From Chloroflexota bacterium (GTDB taxonomy: Bacteria; Chloroflexota; Anaerolineae; Anaerolineales; Anaerolineaceae), in contig JAAZNW010000009.1 in assembly GCA_012798065.1 (NCBI GenBank), positions 1 through 33,836 on the forward strand: 33,836 nucleotides of DNA. The letters are read 5' to 3'. The position numbers and the translations under genes are program-made. The notes below the pieces were generated by a model. That model searched no databases, was not told the DNA's origin, and saw nothing but the letters and a program-made list of their open reading frames with translations. Within the stretch, counting starts at the first letter, position 1; each line of letters opens with the position of its first letter. Shown here one piece after another: positions 1 to 9,100 of the stretch.

Positions 1-1126
1 CAAAGGTCGCCTGTGCGTCTTTGATCACGGCGATGCGCGCCTGGTAATCCCTGGCGATTTCCCGCTGCAGCGCTTCGTGACGCCAGTAAAGCGCCGCGTG
101 ATCATATTCGCCTGTAGGGGCACTTCCGGTAGAGGGCACGCCCGCATCCAGCCATACTGGTTTGAACAGCGACGTGCATGGCACAGCCGTGGCGGTCACC
201 CAATGTTCAGAACGACCTCCGCTGCGCAGCACAGACACCATGGAGCCCGCGGTCTGGTTTTCTCGTATCGGTCCCCACCCCGCGTGCATGCACACATCCG
301 CTCCGGTAATCCCGCGGTCTGGTGACCAGGTGGGTTTTATTTCCCGCGTGTGCGCGCGTAGAACCCGCATCATACTTGTCGCGGTGATGTTTCCTTTCTG
401 TGCCCTCAGGCTGTCAGCCGTGCAGGCTTGCCGGCTGCGCCCGGCTGCGAACGTGGTATAGATTGGCTCAGAGTAACATCTGGCAAAATGAAACTCCGAT
501 TCAGAACGGCACCAACCTCTCTTAATCGCGCTACTGACCAGATTCGCCGAACATAGATCCCATTTTTCGCCAATGGTGATGGCGTTTGAAATACTGCGCA
601 CATCTCTGACCTTTTCTGCCGCCCATTCTTTGCCTGAAGTCTCAAGCACCCAGGCTTCTTTTGGGTCGCAAATCAGAAAACTGTTGTGATAATACATTTT
701 GTGTCCAAAACCGCAGTTGCCTCCCTGCCCGTATTCTTCCAATAGATGAATGATCAGCATCATTGCGGCTTCAGCACTATCCGTGCGTTCCAAAGCCAGC
801 CGTAACAAATCCATTCCTATGAGCCCGGGTTCTCTGCCGTAGGGGGTGCGCGTAAAAACCGCCTCGTTACCGATAGTTACACCATGTTCATTGCTGCCCA
901 TCTCCGCGCCCCAGATCCAGAAAGGCTTTGCCAACAGCACCTGGTGTGTTGCGGGAACCTGTGGGATTTCAATGTATGTGCATTTGACAGTGGTGCCGGT
1001 TGGGTGCTGCGCAGCGGGAAAGATCACCACCTCGTGCGCTTCATTAGGGTGCCGGTCTGAGTTTTTGCCAAAAATAACATTACCGTCCACAGTGGAATTA
1101 CCCAAAGCCACAATGGTATCGCACAT
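1..1126 (-). CDS. C69-family dipeptidase / secernin-like Ntn-hydrolase (C-terminus cut by window edge)
   Basis: The ORF track misses this gene because it runs off the left edge; I translated it by hand and it stays open from the ATG at 1126 to position 2 (375 codons). The protein begins MCDTIVALGN, continues with FGKNSDR, and later has CMHAG and a PCTSLFKPVW stretch, all typical of family C69 dipeptidases and secernins. In this family the initiator Met is removed to expose Cys2 as the catalytic N-terminal nucleophile. The role would be hydrolysis of dipeptides or related amides, probably in the cytoplasm, since no signal peptide is seen. The start is well supported by AGGAGG about 6 nt upstream. 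It lies 45 nt after cmk and has its own promoter candidate inside the cmk end. Family members are usually longer, so some C-terminal sequence is missing. The family call is firm; the substrate is unknown. Confidence 0.88.
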   Translation of the reverse strand, partial: MCDTIVALGNSTVDGNVIFGKNSDRHPNEAHEVVIFPAAQHPTGTTVKCTYIEIPQVPATHQVLLAKPFWIWGAEMGSNEHGVTIGNEAVFTRTPYGREPGLIGMDLLRLALERTDSAEAAMMLIIHLLEEYGQGGNCGFGHKMYYHNSFLICDPKEAWVLETSGKEWAAEKVRDVRSISNAITIGEKWDLCSANLVSSAIKRGWCRSESEFHFARCYSEPIYTTFAAGRSRQACTADSLRAQKGNITATSMMRVLRAHTREIKPTWSPDRGITGADVCMHAGWGPIRENQTAGSMVSVLRSGGRSEHWVTATAVPCTSLFKPVWLDAGVPSTGSAPTGEYDHAALYWRHEALQREIARDYQARIAVIKDAQATF

Positions 1127-1162
1127 GGAATCCTCCTTCTCGTTGTAACGAAATCAACAATC

Positions 1163-1191
1163 AGTATAAATTCATGGTTGAACGATGGCAA
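1163..1191 (-). promoter_or_regulatory. sigma70-type promoter for the C69 dipeptidase gene
   Basis: On the minus strand TTGCCA (1191-1186) is followed by an exact 17-nt spacer and TATACT (1168-1163). Transcription would start near 1156, giving a leader of about 30 nt that carries AGGAGG before the ATG at 1126. The -35 lies within the last codons of cmk. The match is good, but it comes from visual inspection only. Confidence 0.55.
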
Positions 1192-1879
1192 GCGTTTCTT
1201 CGAGCACTTCTTCAATCGACTTGCCATCTGTGTCGATGATTACCGCGTCAACTGCTGGTTTAAGCGGAGCGTGTTGCCGGGTTGAGTCAATGCCATCCCG
1301 CCTGATAATGGATTGCAGCACCTCTTCAAAAGAATGGGTTTCACCCCGCAGCTGCATCTCTTTCAGTCGCCGCCTGGCTCTTTCCTCCGGCGAGGCTTCC
1401 AGGTAGATTTTATATCGCGCGTCAGGGAACACCACCGTGCCAATGTCCCGTCCCACCATCACCATGTTTCCCCGCATGCCGATGTCTCTTTGGCGATTTG
1501 TGAGAATTGTCCGCACTCCCTCATAAGCAGAGACTGGCGAAACGTTGCGGTCGACCTCGGGAGTGCGAATCTCCCAGGTGACATCTTCGCCGTTCAGCAG
1601 CACATCCATCACCCTGCCATCTTCAACAGATGGCGGGCGAACATCGATTTGAACCGCCGCTGTCAGCCTGGTGACGGCTTTCTCATCCTCCACACCGCCC
1701 AGGTCCTTCATCGCTGCGAGCGTTGCCGCGCGATACATAACACCGGTATCAAAATAAAAAAAACCAAGCCGCTGGGCGAGCTTTTCTGCCAGCGTGGATT
1801 TGCCCGAAGCGGCGGGTCCATCGATGGCGATGACCAAAGGTTTCTGCTGTTTGCGCATGGCAGCACCCCTTGTACTCAT
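1172..1879 (-). CDS. cmk: cytidylate kinase
   Basis: This 235-residue protein phosphorylates CMP/dCMP with ATP in the cytoplasm for pyrimidine nucleotide supply. The P-loop reads GPAASGKST at about residues 20-28, followed by FYFDTGVMYRA, and the nucleotide-binding part VGRDIGTVVFPDA lies near residue 145, all hallmarks of the CMP kinase family; the length is normal. The ATG at 1879 overlaps the stop of the upstream membrane-protein gene as ATGA, with GGGAGG upstream. A second Met at residue 8 (ATG at 1858) is the alternative start and lies closer to the usual N-terminus. It is the last gene of the long minus-strand operon before the dipeptidase. Its position behind three membrane glycosyltransferase-like genes suggests transcriptional hitch-hiking rather than a functional link. 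Confidence 0.95.
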   Translation of the reverse strand: MSTRGAAMRKQQKPLVIAIDGPAASGKSTLAEKLAQRLGFFYFDTGVMYRAATLAAMKDLGGVEDEKAVTRLTAAVQIDVRPPSVEDGRVMDVLLNGEDVTWEIRTPEVDRNVSPVSAYEGVRTILTNRQRDIGMRGNMVMVGRDIGTVVFPDARYKIYLEASPEERARRRLKEMQLRGETHSFEEVLQSIIRRDGIDSTRQHAPLKPAVDAVIIDTDGKSIEEVLEETLAIVQP

Positions 1880-3561
1880 GGTATGTTCCCTCCCGGGAAA
1901 AGATCGTTGCGCGCCCAGATTATGATTTCTCTATTCTCAAGAGGTGCGATACGGAAAAATGACCATTTCAACCAGTCTATGATCGTCATATTCTTCATGT
2001 CAGGCTCTTCCTGCCAAATAATTTTTTGACCGCGATAAGACGCCCCAGCGGTGATTTGTTGGTTAACGTCTGTAATCACGAGAGAGGGTGATGCGGTCGG
2101 GTCAAAGACAGCCGCGGTTTCGGCTTTTTCAAAACTGCGCAATGCCCATTCAAGCGAGGGACTCTGCAAGTCAACTATCAAGACATCAATGCGGTTTTCG
2201 ATCCCTGTTCTCGCCCGCGAGATGTCTTGGATTGTGCGCAGCAGTTCTTCTGAGCCCACAACAGCCGCCAGGTCCCTTCTTATTTCAATTTCTGGTCGGC
2301 TGCCCAATGAGGCGGCTTTAATGGAATTTGCCAGGGTGAAAAAGCCAGCCAGCAACAGCACGCCCGCAATGAAACCCTCCCGGGTGGATGCCCCAGACCA
2401 GCCCCAGGCGAGCAGCACAGTCATGCCCAGTAACAGGAACAAGGGCAGCACCGCGCCAATCGCTCGGTTGCGGTATTCCTCCGGGCTTTGCAAAGGGTTA
2501 TTGACCAGGTTGACCGCGTTCATAAACGAAAAAACCACCAGTGCGACCACCAAAACTGTTTCCGCGATTAAAACAATGCGGTTATCAGATGAAAAAGATG
2601 GGAACAACTCCACTAGTTTCATCGCTGCCAGGGCAAGTAATGGCACAGTTGCCCAGGAAAAATCGAATAATTGTCTTGCAGGGTTCATCAATATCAGTGC
2701 CAGGGCTGCACCAGCCCATATTCCCAGCCATTTGGCACGGGCTTCGCCGCGAACGAAGCCCTGTATCAGGCTCCAAATAGACAGCACCAGCACGAGCAGC
2801 GTGCTCGATCCCCAGGCAGCCGCAATCCCTTTCAGGGGCGCGGGGTTCTCACTTCTCCATGAGCCCCAGTAATCCACGAGGCTCGACCCAAAAGCGCTGA
2901 TTCCGGGCGGGTTGATCAAGAAGAGAGTGCTCAATAAGACCAGGGTGACCATCGCGGTCATTGCTGCCAGCGCCAAAAAACGGTTGTCAACCTGGCGAAG
3001 GCTCTTGCAGTTGATCAACAGGAAAACCGCCAGGCAGATTACTCCTGGCCACAGCGCAGGTCCTCCTGCCAGGGCGAATCCCAAGGCGAACCCGCACCAA
3101 AGCGGCTTGGAGCGCATGGCAAAACCCACTGCTGCGAGCAACCCTAATAAAGCCAGCATACTCCCTTCAGCGCTGCGAGATGCGCCGATCATTATGGGGT
3201 CAACCGCCACAAGGCCAGCCAGCACCAGCGCGGCGGCTTTCCCCACCCTCTCCCGGTAGAGCAGCGGTGTGAGGGCAAGCAGTGTGCCCGCCAACGCTGG
3301 CCAGAACCTCGCGGTAAAATCAGAGAGTTCAAATAGAGAAAACCACAAAGTGGTCAATGCGATGTAACCTGGCTCGCCAGAGATCAGCACCTGCTCTCCT
3401 TTGCTCAAACGCAGCGCCTGCAAGGCCAGGCTGGCTTCATGATCAGTCAGAGGTAAACCACCCAGGTTTGAAAAACGTAGCGCTGCGGCAATAACCAGCA
3501 CTACCAGGTAAACCAGCAACTCAAGCGGTACAGCTTTTCGTGAATCAAGATTACCGTTCAT
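1876..3561 (-). CDS. polytopic GT-C/GT39-like membrane protein (possibly TIGR03663/Agl23-like)
   Basis: This 561-residue protein has about ten or more hydrophobic segments, starting with a helix at residues 12-29, then an extracytoplasmic-type loop with DHEAS (40-44) and GEPGY (62-66). An acidic pair in the first loop followed by a conserved Gly-Pro motif is the arrangement seen in GT-C glycosyltransferases of the dolichyl-phosphate-mannose mannosyltransferase type. The TIGR03663 family, often found near YYY (TIGR03662) genes, has invariant DE and HGP motifs; here they read DHE and EPG, so membership is plausible but not certain. A soluble C-terminal tail of about 110 residues follows the last helix. 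Both ends overlap neighbours by 4 nt (ATGA), so it is translationally coupled to the YYY protein upstream and cmk downstream. The donor would be a polyprenyl-phosphate sugar; the acceptor is unknown. Confidence 0.6.
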   Translation of the reverse strand: MNGNLDSRKAVPLELLVYLVVLVIAAALRFSNLGGLPLTDHEASLALQALRLSKGEQVLISGEPGYIALTTLWFSLFELSDFTARFWPALAGTLLALTPLLYRERVGKAAALVLAGLVAVDPIMIGASRSAEGSMLALLGLLAAVGFAMRSKPLWCGFALGFALAGGPALWPGVICLAVFLLINCKSLRQVDNRFLALAAMTAMVTLVLLSTLFLINPPGISAFGSSLVDYWGSWRSENPAPLKGIAAAWGSSTLLVLVLSIWSLIQGFVRGEARAKWLGIWAGAALALILMNPARQLFDFSWATVPLLALAAMKLVELFPSFSSDNRIVLIAETVLVVALVVFSFMNAVNLVNNPLQSPEEYRNRAIGAVLPLFLLLGMTVLLAWGWSGASTREGFIAGVLLLAGFFTLANSIKAASLGSRPEIEIRRDLAAVVGSEELLRTIQDISRARTGIENRIDVLIVDLQSPSLEWALRSFEKAETAAVFDPTASPSLVITDVNQQITAGASYRGQKIIWQEEPDMKNMTIIDWLKWSFFRIAPLENREIIIWARNDLFPGGNIP

Positions 3562-6131
3562 GGCTGCGCTTCTCCAGAGGGGGCAGTGACCTCGTATATC
3601 CTCGTGCTGCTATTGGAGAAAACAAGCGGCAAATGACTATCGAATTTCGATGGTGACACCCGGTAGGTTGAGCGTTCAAGGTTGCCGATATAAACATACC
3701 TCACATTATAGTCTCGCAGCGTGCGCCAAGCCTCATTCCAATCCGTCGTTTCGTACAACTGTTGGATATCTGCAAACCTGGAGCCCATTTCCTCCCCGCC
3801 GCCGCGCCACTGGCTTTCATGCCCAGGCCAGCCCAATAGAGTGGGTAAGCCGGTGCGCGTGGATATCCGCGCGTAATCGGTGTAACTGCCGCCTACCGCT
3901 TCGACAACCACGCCCATCGGCGCGTCTTGCAACCAGCCGATGGCTGCGTATTCTTCAGGGTTGAATTTTTGCAGGTACGCATTACCATCCAATGTCCATC
4001 CTTTCATCGAGAACGAATTGGTCTTATCCGTCAGCATTATTACCGGGTAAGCCAGCCCGCCCGCCACAACCAAGATCCACATAATTTGGAAAACGCTACC
4101 CCGCCATCCGCGCAACTGACGAAAAAGCACTGCGCTGCCAGAAGCCGCAGCAATGCCCCAAAATACCCAGGCTTGAAAATAAAACTTAAAGATGGTATTC
4201 ATGCGGGTACCAAACTGGTCCCGAAGGTAAAAAAATTCCGGGATGATAGTTAACAATAAACCAAACAGGATCAGAAAAAAGATCAACTCCTCTGCGCCAT
4301 TAGTGATACGCAAATGTTCTCCCTCTGCTGGAATTTCAACTGATTGAGCCGTTTTTCGTTTAAGCAAAACGCTTAAAGTAATGGTCAACAGCGCCGCCTG
4401 CGTCAACCAAGTACCAGGCGCCTGCAGTCGCCTGAGCAGTGAGGCTTTTAGAACCTCGCCCGCTGGATACCCCGCGTGCACCCCGGCGAAGGCAGCGCCG
4501 CCCTGGGTCATTTTGACTCCCAATGCGGAGAGGAATAGGTTCGAGGAAGCCGACAGCCCTGCTCCCCACGCCTGAAAAGACAGTAACAATGCGCCGTAAA
4601 AGACCATTAAGATAAAAAGAACAGAGAGCAGCGCCAGCGTAAACCTGGCGCCTTTCCAAAAGTCACTCCATCCCAGCTTTCGTTTCGCCTGGTTCAGGCA
4701 AAATGCGATGATGGGCACGAGAAGCACAGCAAAAAGGACCCAGAAGTGAATTCCTCTGGTCATAAACTCCAGGCTGGGGAGGATGCCACCCGCCTGTGAA
4801 CCGAAACCAAGGTAGAAAGGCAAGTACAGCACCATTCCGGCCACTCCCAGCGCAAGCCCGTTTTTCAAAAATTCGGCTAAAAGACCTGGTTTCCAGCCCG
4901 TTGCGCGGTAGCTTTTAAAAGACCAGATCAGGCAAAACAAGCCAACATAGATGGGGAAATCCCAGGTGTTGATGAACCCCAGGCTGCCCAGTACCAACGC
5001 GATCAGCCAAAAGTTCTCGTTCCGGGCCCAATCCAGCAGCCTGCGGCTTTGTTGCAGGTAGGTCCCTCCATCAAAGAACAGATTCATCGCCAGCGCGATT
5101 GCCAGCAGGGTAAAAGGCATCGCCAGCACGTGTGGATGCAAATCGGCCAGCAAATACGAAAAGAAAGGAAATTCGTCGATTACCTCAATATGCTGTCCAC
5201 CCAGGTTTAGATCTTGCAATACACGCGAACCACGCCACCACAACCAACCACCGCCACGCGAGGGTATCCAGTCGAATGGTTGCGTCGGGGGCTGGTTGAG
5301 ATCAAGGATGGAAAGCCAGTTCCAAAAACGGGAAGACAATTGCCCCTGGGGATCAACCTTCCAAAACAACCCGCCGGCGTGCAAAATTTCCAGCACCCCT
5401 TCATAAGTGCTCAGCAGGAGGACAAACAACGGCCCTAAAAAACCAGCTCTGCGGGCGAACTTTTCAACTTGTTTTGCGGTTTGATGATGACTGTTCCAGG
5501 CGCCAGCAAGCGATAAGTCAAACACAATGCCGTACAATGCCACAGCTGTCATTGCCAGCCAGCTCGCATTGGCAAGGTTGAACGCTGTTGCAGCAGCCAC
5601 CCCGCTGAAACGCGTCAACATGGCCACCATCACATAACCAAAATAGTAATACGAGATAGCGTAACCTGAGAGCCAGGGGTCCTGTGGCGGAAAACTGGTG
5701 GAGCGTAAAATAGAGTTAATAAAAGCCAGCTCCATCGGTTTCTCTGTGTAGGCCACTTCTGGGTTCATCCCGCGCACCAGCACCCAAGCAAGAAAAACAA
5801 ACAGAAATAGCCCTTCAATGGTCAAGACAGTTCGCAGGTTCTGCCGCAGCCAGGTGAGTAGTGCATCTTTACGCGTGCCCTTTAACTCCGCCAAGGAAAA
5901 CGCCAGCAAAATGAGAACCGCCAGCACCTGCCCGCCCAGGTCATTTTGCAGCACGCCGAAAGATGCAAGCAACCAGAAGGTGAATCCCCAGATTAACAAT
6001 CCCAGCGGGCGAGCCAGCGCGAATCCTCTGCTCGGTAGCGAGGGGAAAAATCGGAATACCAGCGGTAGCGCGATTACCCCTACAAAGGTCCCCACCAAGT
6101 ACCACACAAAGATATTAATGGCTTGTGACAT
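3558..6131 (-). CDS. Chlor_Arch_YYY (DUF2298/TIGR03662) membrane protein, single-domain form
   Basis: This 857-residue, very hydrophobic protein carries the family signature SYYYFG at about residue 160, preceded by FPPQDPWLSG, then DLHPH near residue 330 and NTIFKFYFQAW further on. The size fits the stand-alone class of the family (about 700-900 residues). The same landmarks occur in the C-terminal half of the adjacent 1762-residue protein (YYYYG, DLHAH, NTVFKFYFQAW), so the two are paralogues. The function is not established in the family; the topology and a C-terminal soluble tail suggest a GT-C-like membrane transferase. The ATG at 6131 lies 17 nt past the upstream gene, and the stop overlaps the next start as ATGA. 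The neighbouring GT4 and flippase-like genes support a role in membrane glycan assembly. Confidence 0.85.
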   Translation of the reverse strand: MSQAINIFVWYLVGTFVGVIALPLVFRFFPSLPSRGFALARPLGLLIWGFTFWLLASFGVLQNDLGGQVLAVLILLAFSLAELKGTRKDALLTWLRQNLRTVLTIEGLFLFVFLAWVLVRGMNPEVAYTEKPMELAFINSILRSTSFPPQDPWLSGYAISYYYFGYVMVAMLTRFSGVAAATAFNLANASWLAMTAVALYGIVFDLSLAGAWNSHHQTAKQVEKFARRAGFLGPLFVLLLSTYEGVLEILHAGGLFWKVDPQGQLSSRFWNWLSILDLNQPPTQPFDWIPSRGGGWLWWRGSRVLQDLNLGGQHIEVIDEFPFFSYLLADLHPHVLAMPFTLLAIALAMNLFFDGGTYLQQSRRLLDWARNENFWLIALVLGSLGFINTWDFPIYVGLFCLIWSFKSYRATGWKPGLLAEFLKNGLALGVAGMVLYLPFYLGFGSQAGGILPSLEFMTRGIHFWVLFAVLLVPIIAFCLNQAKRKLGWSDFWKGARFTLALLSVLFILMVFYGALLLSFQAWGAGLSASSNLFLSALGVKMTQGGAAFAGVHAGYPAGEVLKASLLRRLQAPGTWLTQAALLTITLSVLLKRKTAQSVEIPAEGEHLRITNGAEELIFFLILFGLLLTIIPEFFYLRDQFGTRMNTIFKFYFQAWVFWGIAAASGSAVLFRQLRGWRGSVFQIMWILVVAGGLAYPVIMLTDKTNSFSMKGWTLDGNAYLQKFNPEEYAAIGWLQDAPMGVVVEAVGGSYTDYARISTRTGLPTLLGWPGHESQWRGGGEEMGSRFADIQQLYETTDWNEAWRTLRDYNVRYVYIGNLERSTYRVSPSKFDSHLPLVFSNSSTRIYEVTAPSGEAQP

Positions 6132-6148
6132 TCCTGGCGCTATCCTAT

Positions 6149-9100
6149 TTAATCAATCATCTCATAAATGACGGTATCTTTCTCGTGAAATACTTCCTTC
6201 CAGTAAAGACCATCATAGTTTGCAAATTTATCCAACCCTGCCCCGCTGTAATATGCGCGCTCCATTTGACCCAGAATGATGTATTTTACCTGGTAGCGTT
6301 TAAGAATCTCCAACGCCTGTTCGATATCCGTCGTCTGATAAAAAAGTGGAATATCGTTCAGGCGGTTGTTAATCCCGTTATAATCCAAAAAGCCACGCTG
6401 CTGGCGCTGGTGCCAGTTCCAACCCAGTACACCGGGCAACCCTGTATAAATCGTGAAACGATTTCCCCAGCGATATTCAACTGTATTGGTTTCAATGATC
6501 ACCGGAGAACCTTGAACGTTTTCTCTCATCCATTGAACCGCCTGGTAATCCTGATTGAGGTCCATTTCAACACCCTGGTCAAAATACGTGGCGCTCTGCA
6601 TGAATGCATCGCCATCCAAACCAATCGGCGCTGAAGCAGACATACGGTCACGTATTTTATCCATACTGGCAGTCAGCGGGTAAAGGAGAGAACCGGCGAT
6701 CAAAATAACCGTGAGAACCTGCCAGGCTGTGGATATGCCAGATTTCCACACAGAAGTCGCAGCAGGGATCAGCCACAACAGCGCAGCCGAAGCGGCGATG
6801 GCCAGCAGCGTCCAGGCCTGGAAGTAAAATTTGAATACTGTGTTCATGCGCCCTATATCGCCTTGGAGCGCGAACAACTCTACAAACAGGGTTAAAACCA
6901 GCGCGGTGCCGGTCATAAAGAGAACAAGGCGTTTACTATCCGCCTGATGAGGACGCAGCAGTAACACGAGCGCCCACACGCCCAGTATGCATACCAGCCA
7001 GCCGATATGCACTCGCAGCAGCGTGAGCAAGGCCACCACCATGGTAAAAAGCACGCCAATAACCTGCAGGTACCCAAGGTAGGGCTTCATGCGGCGAATG
7101 GCGGAAGCCGGCGTCGACGCCAGCCAATCGCGCGTCTCCCAGGCAAACCAGCTGACAATCAGGAACAACTGCCAACCCCAATGAACCAGGTAAGAACCCA
7201 ACGGAGAATGATCTCCTTTCCATACATCTATCATGCCGTAAGCCTGGCCGAATTTTTCAGTGAAAGGCAGATAAAAAAGCATCACCCCCGCCGCCAACAC
7301 GCCGATAAAAATCATTGAATAAAGAATGCGGCGCAACCAGCAAGGGGCTGCTGGCAGAAAACCGCTGGGAGGTTGGGCGTTCCGGTAAGAACTGTAGAAA
7401 AGGACAAAAACCGCTAAAAGGAAATAAGTGGGAAGGTCCCAGGTATTCGTGGGGCGCAGTGTAGCAATCGTAAATCCGCCAAAAAGAATCGTGATGATCA
7501 AACCTGCCGCGGTTTGAAAACGGGCAGAAGAATGGGCCTCCCAGTTGCGAAACAAGATTGAAACAACCCAACCCAGCACAAGCAGCGTGATCGGCAGCGC
7601 GATCATATGCGCGTGCAGATCAGCGTAAGTAAATGTAAAGAATGGGAACTCGGTGATAACATCACCCGGTATGGCTCGAGAAGGGTTCCAGTACCAGTCC
7701 CCAAACCCATAAGGCAGCCGCGCGCCATTCACGAACCGCATCACACCGGAAAAGAACCAGCCAAGCCTCTCGAAGAATCCGGCGCCATCGATGATGCCAC
7801 CTGGTGCTGCCAGGCGCTGGAGGCCCTGCCACAGCATCTTCAGCGTGCCCAGGTTGCCGGTAATCAGTACCGCCGTTGCTGCCGCCAGGCCCGCCTGGTA
7901 GCTGCGTTTCTCTCCAGTCGGTGAAGAACGATCATCGGGTTTTAATCTGGCAAAAAGGTTCCAGCCAACGCTGTATGCACCGATTCCGGTAAAGGCGAAA
8001 AGAGTGGGGAGGATCAGGTTGTAGGCAATCGCGGGTTCAATACCCAGCCACTTCACCAAAACCGCAACAATAACAAAACCATAGTAATAATAATTGATGT
8101 AACCGCCAGAATACCAGGGATCGTAAGGCGGAAAAGTGGTGCTTTTAAGGACCGCAGTGAAGTACGACAGGTCCATTGGTTTTTCGCCGCCTTTCCAGGG
8201 ATGCCATAAATCAGGGTTACCTATACGAATGGCCAGGTCAAGCACGAATAAAGCCAGAAATACCCCTTCAATGATGAGGAAGCGGCGGCTGTTCTTTCGT
8301 ATCTCCTGCCAGATCTCTCCCCGTCTGAGGGCTGCGGCTGCAACCCCTGTGCTCAATAAAAGCAAAAACACCAGGCTGATCGTGACGCGACTGGAAGGCA
8401 ATCCCATTGAGCCCGCCATCCAGGTAAGATAAGCGAGAAAGAGCAACCCAACCAGCCGGCTGAACCCATAGCCCCTGTCTAGCAGCCCTCTAAAGAAAAA
8501 CCTCACCAATGGGTAAACCGTCCAGCCCAACAGCATGACCACTACGTACCAGGTAACCGCCGCCAGCCATGGCTGTCGGTTTAAAGGTGATTCCGGCGGG
8601 AATAATTCTCTCCAGGTGCCACCGGCAGTCTGAATATCCTCTTCTTTGGCGGTCAACATCAGGTTACCACTGATTCGGCTTGCCTGCCGCGGAGTCTTAT
8701 GGACCACGCTGGTCAGGTCTACGCTTTTGAGAGTTTTCGCGGTCTTATCCGGGTCATAGGCCGAGGTTTTTTCAAAAACCAACACCTTAGGATGGTCATA
8801 AACTGTAAAAGCTTCTTCGGCAAGCTGGTCGTTGATCTTAAAGGGCCCAAGCGCGGGGTCATTCTGAAAAACCGCCGTCAATTTATACCCAAGCTCGCCC
8901 TGAAAAATCCCCGGTTTGGCGACGGCGTAACACCACAAGATGTCTTTTTGCTCAGGGCAGCCGATGAGCGAGCGGTAGAACTGGCTGGTAAGTGGATAGC
9001 GCTCTGGTACTCGAGGGATGGTTCCCCATTGGCGGTTGGAGCTGATGAAGAGGGCGTCTGCCTGGTCAAGTATCGAAGTTAAGCGTTCCAGCTTTTCAGC

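Noticed and set aside
1313-2029. 238-residue plus-strand ORF antisense to cmk and the adjacent membrane-protein gene
   Set aside because: It is a shadow of two well-supported minus-strand genes, with no family resemblance and low-complexity His/Arg-rich content.
2051-2872. 273-residue plus-strand ORF antisense to the GT-C-like gene
   Set aside because: It is Ser/Thr/Ala-rich shadow coding opposite a hydrophobic membrane protein, without any recognisable domain.
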